This document shows, one piece after another, positions 55,959 through 64,000 of a stretch of 64,000 bases of DNA; position 1 is the first letter of the stretch, and each line of letters begins with the position of its first letter. The notes under the pieces were generated by a model that searched no databases, had not been told where the DNA came from, and saw nothing but the letters and a program-made list of their open reading frames with translations. The translations under genes were made by a program, and so were the position numbers. Location of the stretch: NCBI GenBank assembly GCA_024220505.1, contig JAKZZE010000001.1:992001-1056000 (forward strand). Reading direction: 5' to 3'. The DNA comes from Rhizopus arrhizus (lineage: Eukaryota; Mucoromycota; Mucoromycetes; Mucorales; Rhizopodaceae).

Positions 55959-56639
55959 TACACGAAATCTACGATATCTACTATCATGAAAAGGCTTGAC
56001 TATCACAAAATGGGTTTGACAAGTAACACTTTTAAATTTTCAAAGACCTCAAATATAAAAAATAAAATAAAAATAAATAAAATAGATTTTGATTACTCCA
56101 AAAAAGCTTTAATAAGCTTAAAAATGTACATATTATATTTAAAAAAGAAGGCATAAAATATTGTTGAGCTAATGATACTCTTATAAAATACAAAAGATAC
56201 AAAGTGCATGTGTGTGTTTCTCTCAAGTAAAATGGTTAATCTTTCCTACTTTTTCATTTGATTTTAGTTGAACATAAAAAAAAATAACAGCAAATTCCGA
56301 AGAACTACTCTGCCTTTATGAGTTAGACATTCTCATAAAAGCAATGGAAATCACCAGCAGAAAGGGTAGACTAGAATATGACTTCCTATCTACCACAAAT
56401 CTTGTTTAGACAATGGGAAATAAGTTAACCAATAGCAGAGAAGTCTAGAATTTTACTTCCATCCACAATAAGCCGTACATCAGATAAATGATCTTGAAAA
56501 GAATTTTTTTAAGGGCAGACTTTATTGTAATAAAATTGCAATATTTATAGTCAAGAGGATGTCGAGATGACAACTATCATCTGAGGGATCTTCCGACTTT
56601 TTCGTATTAATCAATCAAATCTGGATTGAGTGTGTCGAG
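55959..56639. other. Downstream spacer of copy 5
   Basis: The first about 75 bp match the 3' flanks of copies 2 and 4. The rest is AT-rich and unrelated by eye. No gene recognised. Confidence 0.5.
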
Positions 56640-57413
56640 ATGTTTCTGGATTAACGTAATAACTTCAGGAAGAGCAAAGCGGGAACCAGCGAAAATGAAG
56701 GATCAGTGAGAAGACCAGATTGCAAGTAGGGTGCAGGCAAGGAACTGAAACGAGGATGTGTTTTTATAGATGGATTTGACGGTTGGCATATTGAGCGAAA
56801 AGATTGCGCTGTGAAGAGCTGGCTGGCTAAATGGAGTGTCGATATATGTGTCCCAGATGTATTCCCATATTGGATGTTTGTGGTGGCATGAGTAAACAAA
56901 ATGTGTGGAGCTTTCAGCTATTGTGGAACAGATATGACAAACCGGGTCGACAAAGAATGACGGAAGAGTACTGTGCAGGGCTGATCGACACGGAAGTTTA
57001 TTATGCAATAGGCGGTACTAAACATCGCGTGCTTTAAGCGGAATATCTTCCTTCCAAAACATATTCCATTGACGTCGAGATATAGTTGGACTAAAAACGG
57101 GCAATGAATAATGTGGTAATAGTACGGACCGTAAGCGAGCAGTGGACATTTTGACAAAGAAAAGATCGGGTGGTTCCAAGCCATCTAGAAATGGAGCGAA
57201 GTATATCATACCCATCGGGATAGAGAGTGTAGAGTTGTGAGGTATTACATAATTGCGCAGAAAAAAGGATTCGAGCCAGATATCGTTTTTTTCAAGGGCT
57301 TTGAAAAACCTACCGATCAGAAACGGGAAAGGGTCGGTGTCCGTACGACGTTTTTTGGGGAGGCAACCTCGGTGAGAATCAAAGGATCTTGAAAAGAAAA
57401 AAGTATGCTTCAA
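56640..57413 (-). pseudogene. LINE D fragment: C-terminal part of ORF2
   Basis: Minus-strand remnants at 57,413-57,018 and 57,008-56,703. The second contains NKLPCRSALHSTLPSFF and CHICSTIAESSTHFVYSC, matching the zf-RVT region of LINE C (NKLPCRSNLYLPSKLCPVC), and then LLAIWSSH (LINE C: LLAIWRNH). Stops and frame changes separate the pieces. The RT and endonuclease are absent, so it is a 5'-truncated old copy from a different LINE lineage. Confidence 0.75.
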
Positions 57414-58822
57414 TTAACCCTCTTTTTATATTTTATTTAATTGGAACGTTAGACGTGAAACGACCAATCCTACTATTGTACGACTAGAGGGAATCATTAC
57501 CTCTTTCTTGATTTCCAAGAATTCAAAAAACTTGTTTATCTACTTTGAAACGGTAAATAGGCGAAAAAAGACAATGATACATTTTATTTTATAGCTAATA
57601 GCATGAAACTTAATTCCAAAGAAAAAAAAAGAAGAAGAAGAGAATCTTTAATCATTTTTTATGAAAATTGCATTATAGTAGAGAAGAAAATATTGTTTAT
57701 ACAACCATTTTCTGCATAAACTTTACTTGTGATTTAAAGACCTCTCATTTCCTGTCATTTTTATTAATAAAGTGTAATGACATATGAATAAAGGATTCAT
57801 TTTTGTATCAAGTCTACTTTCAATGTAGAAGTATTTTTTTAATTTTATAAAATAAGATATAGTTTGTATTTAATAGACTCTCTCTTCTATCTTCATTCAA
57901 TAAAGAGGTTCATTAGACTCCTCGATTATTGACTTTTTTTTTTATCTTTTTTTTTTCTTTGATATAATTGTGCCCTTGAGCATGATTTCGAATCATAAAG
58001 CTGTGTTCTGTATCTCCAAACTTTCTTGTGGAGTTTACTAATGGCCTATGATCGCTGGATATTGATCTTTTTGTATTATTAAAGGAAGAAAGATCAGATA
58101 AAAATCAACAATTAATATGTATTTAAATGATTGTGAAGGACTGAATCTTGCTCGTCATGTGCTATTCGTAAGCTATTAAACAATGTTGTGCATGAAAGCA
58201 TACACTTGAAAGAATCAACAAAGTTCCCTCTCTCCATCAAATATGTTGTAGACTCAGTTATGATTGTCTTAGTAACTGAGGAACAAACATGGATCATACA
58301 GCAAACTTCTTTAAAGAATAAACCTGATCAAAAAATTTAATTTTCCATGCAACATTCCAAATAATAATAGTAATAACAAAAGAATGAAACATGGTTACTT
58401 TTATATTTGTCTATGATATAGAAACACTACTGAAAGATTGTAAAATACCAAATGAATTTAACCTCAGCAGTAATCGAATCATTATTTTCACCGTACGATT
58501 GATCACAGCCATCCTTTCGGTCGTTGATCTAGTTTGAATATTCCTTTTATTTAATCCAATTGGGTACCAAAGTAGTATCTTGTTATTCAACTTAAAAGAT
58601 ACTGAAATATGAAGGAGCTTGTTTGAATCAATAGATGCAAGTGTCATTTCCGCTACTGCTACTACCATCACTGATGTTGTGATACTCAAGACCATGTCCT
58701 TAATTTATTTGTACATATACAAGGTGTTATTCAAAGAGCAAGTGTATACCAAAGCATTTAAAGGGCACAAGAGCAGTTTATATTTTATGTTAAAATATTA
58801 AATATTATTTATTAATAATAAA
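57414..58822. other. Stretch without a recognised gene
   Basis: About 1.4 kb, AT-rich. Short minus-strand ORFs at 58,112-58,297 and 58,411-58,695 have no recognisable motif and no supporting splice structure. Confidence 0.45.
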
Positions 58823-61161
58823 TTATTCTGCTTTTATATTATAATAAGCAGCTTGTCTTTCATATGTTATTCTTTGAAACTTTGATAAATCTTGTATAAA
58901 TTTGATTCCTACTGGATGACGTTCTAATCTATGAAATAGTTCAATGGATTGTTTTCTAATGAAAGGGTTCGAGTGAAATAAACCCACTCCCAAGGGTGAT
59001 AATCCACCTTGATGTTGAGGTAAAAAGGATAGGAACTATAGTGGATGATGAGTTGAGAGATAATGAATACTGATGAATGTTACCTCGATGACCTGTCTGT
59101 GTGTAATGATGTTCTTTAAAAAGGCTTCATAAATAGCGACCACTTCATCATCTGGTATCTGCTTTAGTTTTTTTAATTTATTGATTTGTCGATACACATC
59201 CAAATCTTGTATACACGAGTTTTCCATTCTATTCGCCAGGTCCTGTAAATAAATGAGCAAATAAGAAAAATGCTAGTCTGATGAGACATGTACCTTTTGA
59301 TAATATTTGTAAGATATGGTTTGTCTCCAGCCTTCGATACGATCTGCATTAGCTGCCAATTCTCTCTTCTTTGCTCCTTCATCCACAAACACAGGCCCGT
59401 AGCCCAACCTGCTCTCATTTGAGACATAGCCAATCTTGGTCTGATGGTACACTTGTTCCTCATAAATTGCTGCCAATCTAACAAATCGAAACACGTAATC
59501 TTGAAATTTAGCACGAATCGAGGTCTCTCCGTAATGTGCTCCGATGGCTGCCAGGACATCTTGCATAAACTCAGCATCTGTATCTCTCTTTTCTTCTTGG
59601 TTCATTTCCTGCTGCTGCTGCTGTATCTGCTGCTGTTTGTATTGGTTTGCGCTCATGCTGGCACTTCTTCCGATTGAAAGTGTACTGAACGAGACATCAT
59701 CCACAAGAGAGGCTGCAACGGACCCCTTTCGACTTCGTACGCGGTGCATGGTAGGTTCGACGTCTTTGCTGACCGTGATTTTGCCTGTGCTGATATTACA
59801 CAGGACGTCCCACCAGCTGGTATGCTCCTCATACGTAGGATTCGTCACACCCGCAATAAATCCAGGACTATAGAGATCAGACAGATGAGAAACGAGAACT
59901 GACAGTCATCACAAAACAAACCATTTCAGCAAGTCATCCACACTTGTCAAATTCGTATAAGGAAACGCGCGTTCTGTAAATCCCCTGAGGACCGTACCAC
60001 ATCCACTACCCAAGGCACAAGCAGCCAATACATAATTCGCTACTTCACCTGATGGATGTCCATGACCTAAAAAGATGATTCTTTTCTGTGTGAGTAGTGC
60101 GTTCAAGAGGAGCATGATGGGGTGTGTATAAGGTCCAGTGCTGTCAAGGTGAGGATGATGGGGGTTGGGTGAGCCTGGATGGTTCACGTGGGGTGTAAAC
60201 GTATTGATCAGTTTGATCACCGAGAACTATACTGCAGATATCAGCACAAGGTACATGTCATCATCGAAAACTTACATCGCCTACTTCTTCCGGGTTCACA
60301 GTAAGAGGTATCTTGATGGGTAGTGGGATGCCTTCATACTTGATTTTTGTTTCAAAAAAATGCCTATCTTTACTTAACGAAGGTATCTGCTCTCTAAGGT
60401 TTCCCGACGTAAGATCAATGTACGTTCCTCTTCTCTGTCGATTAAATTCGATTTCTTCATCTTCCCCTATCTCTTCTGTATCACTAGCCTCATCCTCATC
60501 GTCCACAAACATTTCTTCAAACATTGTCTTGTTATCCGATGCACGTAATATCTGTCTTTCATGCCATGTAAACTTGGGCATTCTGGATAGATCCATTGAG
60601 TTGACTGCTTCATAAAGTGATTCTAATATTTCGATTGTTGGATTCTCAAAGTATTTTTCCATTGCCAATAGTAAGACAGGCTAATGACAGAGTGAGCAGT
60701 GAGTAATCGCGCACGGTATTCTTTACCTTATAAATGTGAAGGTATTGGTGCCTAGTACAAATAGCCATTGCCTTGACTCGTGCTCCTCTATTGAGACATG
60801 TGAGTGATGTGAGACAGATGACACTGAACAAACCTTCTTGCGGTCGCGTCATGCTTTGTTCTCACCAGGTTCAATACATAAAGCAACGGACTCTTTTGTT
60901 CTACTTCTTGTTCTGGATCAGGTGTCAGTTGATTCAAACAAAAGATGGTCCAGTCTTCTGCACGTAAATGAGCCCCATCAGGTAACATGAGCTCTGACAA
61001 GACGCTATCAAGTCATTATTATGCTGTCAATATTATTATTTTTTGCATGGGTTCATTTACTGTTCATCTGTTCCTGTTTCTGCTGGAAATTGATATTTTA
61101 ATGAAGCGCCCTTGTCAATATCAAATTCAGCTAATAGAATATATTCAACATGGTTGTTCAT
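58823..61161 (-). CDS. AFI1: Afi1/Mesa-type Arf3-docking, polarity (DENN-related) protein
   Basis: Afi1/Mesa proteins link the Arf3 GTPase to polarised growth and vesicle traffic at the cell cortex. Eight exons rebuild 662 aa: 61,061-61,161, 60,834-61,004, 60,727-60,787, 60,276-60,680, 59,922-60,226, 59,294-59,867, 59,084-59,242 and 58,823-59,035; introns are 46-56 nt. The N-terminus ([38 protein letters not shown]) is the Afi1 docking part. The middle, [20 protein letters not shown] with [20 protein letters not shown], matches the polarity-axis (SPA/DENN-like) region. The acidic loop at about residues 145-160 and the Gln-rich loop are presumably disordered. It is shorter than yeast Afi1 (about 890 aa). 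The family call is from memory of conserved blocks. Confidence 0.82.
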
Positions 61162-62042
61162 GTCAAAAAGTAGTGAAGGAATTAAAAAAAAAGTTTATTA
61201 ATTTCCTTTTTTGTGAAGCCTCATTATGCTCTTCACAAATTGAATTGTACTACACACACAAAAAAAAAGAAAGGATTCCTTTTGTTCATCGTACAAAGAA
61301 GCTATCAATAAAATTGACTGGAAAAAAAAGGGGGGATGTTTAAGGAAACCCCTTTGTTTTTGTTTTTCTACTTTGATCATTTGCTTTGATAAAAAGTTCT
61401 AGTTTTGTAATATAGAAAACATGTTCAGGTCTGCGTGTAAAACGCGTTTTTTTTGGGGGGAGGATAGCAAAGAAAAAGAGATGATAAAATGAAACGATAA
61501 GTGGATTGATTTACTTCTTTTTAAAAGAATGAAAACAAGAAAAAGGTAGAAAAGGAAACTTGGACCCAGAGAGTGCTTCTGTGCATTCAAAAGCGCCCAT
61601 TTTTGTATATTTTGGGTAGTAATCTTGAAATGAAGCGAAAGAGTGACAGTAGATAATATGGTGGTTAATGCTGACTTGGTTTATCCCATTGAATGAGTTT
61701 GTTGAGACAGTGAGATCATTATGAATAATAATAAAAGCAACTCTTTTGTTCTCTTGATGACAGTGATCATTTCACTACAGATAACTATCATAGTCACTTG
61801 GAGGGGAACTATTTTTTCAAGAAAGATACAACTCTTTATATCAAATATCCGTTTCTATTTGCTTATAAATACATCTTGTATGATCATTCAACATAAAAAA
61901 GGAAAAGAGGGAACATATTTTATGCGTTCTGCAATAACAACGAATCAAGTCACATGTTTTAAAGTCAGTAGTTTCTTTTCGTTTCTTTTCTTTTTTTTTT
62001 TTTTGCTTTCTGTCCTTTTTTTTTTAAAAATACAAAATAAAA
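61162..62042. promoter_or_regulatory. Divergent intergenic region between AFI1-like gene and SKP1
   Basis: 880 bp separating two divergently transcribed genes, so it must hold both promoters. A TATA-like TATAAATA lies at about 61,864 on the SKP1 side. A long pyrimidine-rich tract (61,972-62,025) runs almost up to the SKP1 ATG, typical of fungal housekeeping promoters. No gene within. Confidence 0.5.
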
Positions 62043-62716
62043 ATGAGTGTTATTCTTTCTAGTTCCGATAATGAAGAGTTCAAGGTTGATAAAGAAGTCG
62101 CACAACGTTCAGTTTTAATTAAAAATATGTTGGAAGGTAAAGAAGGGAGAATATGAATAAGATTGCAATTAACTCTGTTAATAGATGTTGGTGATTCAGA
62201 AGCACCTATTCCTCTTCCTAACGTCACTGCAAAAATTTTGGGAAAGGTAAGAATAATAAGAAATAAAGAAACATGATCTGATACAAGTTGTAGGTTATCG
62301 AATGGTGTACTCACCACCGTGATGATCCTATAACACCAGACGATCAAGAGAGACGTAATACAGATATTGACGAATGGGATCAAAAGTTTATGGAAGTTGA
62401 TCAAGAAACTTTATTTGATATTATTTTGGTAATAAAAATAATGTGTTGTGAATATATAAACTCATTCTTTTTAAATCATAGGCTGCTAATTATCTCGATA
62501 TTAAACCTTTATTAGACGTTGGTTGTAAGACAGTGGCTAATATGATCAAAGGTAAAACTGCAGAGGAAATTAGAAGAACGTTCAATATTACCAATGATTT
62601 TACACCTGAAGAAGAAGCACAAATTAAAAAGGAAAATGTAAGTAGAAATTATTATTTAAAATATAATTCTAATTCAATGATTTATTTGTCTATAGGAATG
62701 GGCAGAAGATCGATAA
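62043..62716 (+). CDS. SKP1: Skp1, SCF ubiquitin ligase adaptor
   Basis: Skp1 joins F-box proteins to cullin-1 in SCF E3 ligases. Five exons give 155 aa: 62,043-62,136, 62,185-62,246, 62,294-62,428, 62,482-62,637 and 62,696-62,716; introns are 47-58 nt. The start [19 protein letters not shown] is the BTB/POZ beta strand. [12 protein letters not shown] and [11 protein letters not shown] follow, then [19 protein letters not shown] and [19 protein letters not shown], the F-box-binding helices. The last exon encodes only EWAEDR; the family usually ends WCED or WAEDR. The length is normal and all junctions are consensus. Confidence 0.96.
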
Positions 62717-63076
62717 ATTTTATAATAAAAATTGTTTTCTTCTCTTTTCAATTGGATCATCTTGAATACTAAACAAGTTGAATATAAACGAACAAGTTCA
62801 AATAAACAACACGTCCCTTTTCAAAATAAATCAAGTGTGCTAAGGTACATGAGCTAAAGAAGAGCACAAGGATATGAATAGGATACAATCCGTGTTGTTT
62901 AAACTATTTGAACTATGAAAAAGAGAGATTCATGACTGACAGCGATCTCTTTAAAAAAAAGATGTCAATAATAACAGACAGTTTGACCACTTTTTAATAT
63001 AAAATCCCGATTTCTTTTTTTTTTTTTTGAATGACAGGTTTTTCTTTTTTTTCTTTTCTTTTTCTATTTGTATTCA

Positions 63077-63924
63077 ATGGTAAATGAATAAAATAAAATA
63101 AAACATTCTTTTAAACTTTACGACTAGTCACGTAAAGGACTTTCGGTTGATGAGAAGCGTAAAAGGATACAGAAAATATTTCATGAGACTGTAAGCTTTT
63201 ATTATTTAATTTTGCATGAATCATCACGCAGCTTTCTTAGGGAGAATTTTATCAGCTAAAAGACATTGAGAAATTAGGCCCCAAGAGGGGTGTAGGTAAA
63301 TAAGAAGATTGTGATCATCATTTGCTGATGTTATTATTCACAGTGACACAATCTGTCAAGGATGTATTGATGAGTTTAGTGGATGATGGATTGGTGACGA
63401 TGGATAAGATTGGGACATCCAATTACTTTTGGTCTTATCCTTCAGCTGCTATTCAATCAGTAAGAACTTGATGAACAAAATGATCTTTATTCATGATTCT
63501 CTTAGAGTAAAAATAGATTGGATGAATTAAAAAAAAAATTGATAAATGAAGAAGAAAGACAGAAAAGATTACAAAATGAAATCAGTGAAGCTAAAGAAAC
63601 AAGACAGGATACAGAAGAAAGACAAAAAGTGTTGATGGAATTAAAAGAAGCAAAGGAGAAAAGTGAAATGCTTGAAAAGGAATTATCGAAATACAAGGAA
63701 AATGATCCAGTTTTACATGAAAAGAAAGGTAAATATCTCACTCAACTCATCCTATCATTCATCTTCAAATAGAAAAAGCAGCAAAAATAGCAAAAGAAGC
63801 AGCCAATCGGTGGACAGAGAACATTTGGGAAATTGAATCTTATTGTGTTAATAATTACAACATGGATCGTACTGTGTTTAAACAATCTTTTGATATTCCA
63901 GAAGATTTGGATGTTTTGAATTAA
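63077..63924 (+). CDS. MND1: Mnd1, meiotic recombination factor (Hop2 partner)
   Basis: With Hop2, Mnd1 promotes strand invasion by Dmc1/Rad51 between homologues in meiosis. Six exons give 203 aa, the usual size: 63,077-63,079, 63,128-63,190, 63,241-63,295, 63,344-63,459, 63,506-63,728 and 63,773-63,924; introns are 44-50 nt. The winged-helix N-domain shows [36 protein letters not shown] and [21 protein letters not shown] coiled coil follows from about residue 88 ([20 protein letters not shown]), and then the C-terminal [17 protein letters not shown]. Its presence implies a meiotic, sexual capacity. The first exon is just the ATG. Confidence 0.95.
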
Positions 63925-64000
63925 ATATAAAATAGCTTTGTTACATAATTAATCATCAACAGAATCTCTCAGTCATCTTTATAAACTTGTACTTGCACAG

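Noticed and set aside
58112..58695. Two short minus-strand ORFs as exons of a gene
   Set aside because: No consensus junction joins them, no recognisable motif, and composition typical of AT-rich spacer.
1..64000. CRISPR arrays, tRNA or rRNA genes
   Set aside because: No regularly spaced short repeats, and no cloverleaf or rRNA motif was noticed by eye. A covariance-model scan would be needed to exclude small RNAs.

Overview
This is a eukaryotic, almost certainly fungal window, best fitting an early-diverging fungus such as a Mucorales species; the order is an inference. The evidence is AT-rich DNA, host genes cut by many very short introns (27 reconstructed, all 44-58 nt, GT...AG, some with TACTAAC-like branch sites), a fungal URC4-type uracil catabolism gene, a fungal Afi1/Mesa-type gene, and fungal-type LINE and DDE transposons. 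There is no sign of bacterial, organellar or CRISPR sequence.

Layout. 1-30.8 kb is an array of a large intronless gene of unknown function (about 735-760 codons) interleaved with transposons. The segment 1-13,538 is repeated almost base for base at 15,251-28,806, a direct tandem repeat with a period of about 15.25 kb. Each repeat holds the end of one gene copy, a relic of a Tc1-like transposase, a complete TIR transposon with a 599-aa DDE transposase, a roughly 5.2-kb degenerate LINE (A), a truncated relative (B), and a conserved upstream block leading into the next gene copy. Copy 2 carries a frameshift; copy 3 (28,556-30,835) is intact and longest. At about 32.44 kb the array gives way to a 9.7-kb island of ordinary genes, mostly on the minus strand: UFD1, an acidic protein, a secreted GH18 chitinase, URC4 and a small secreted cysteine-rich protein. 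The array resumes at about 42.1 kb with copy 4, a nearly intact 6-kb LINE (C), and copy 5 (ending at 55,958).

From 56 kb on there is a LINE fragment (D), a stretch with no recognised gene, then conserved genes: an Afi1/Mesa-type DENN-related gene (minus), and SKP1 and MND1 (both plus). Exon structures were rebuilt from frames and splice sites, and each total is a whole number of codons.

How it works together. The host genes are unrelated housekeeping or lineage genes (ubiquitin extraction and SCF ligase, uracil catabolism, chitin hydrolysis, polarity, meiosis). The distinctive part is the five-copy gene family. It has no introns in its coding region while its neighbours have many, shares a promoter block with a TATA box at a fixed distance from the start, shows mosaic identity between copies, and has a variable N-terminus. 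I do not recognise the protein. Indels concentrated in 19.77-22.65 kb of the second repeat suggest part of the assembly is poorly polished, so the tandem repeat and the frameshifts need read-level confirmation.
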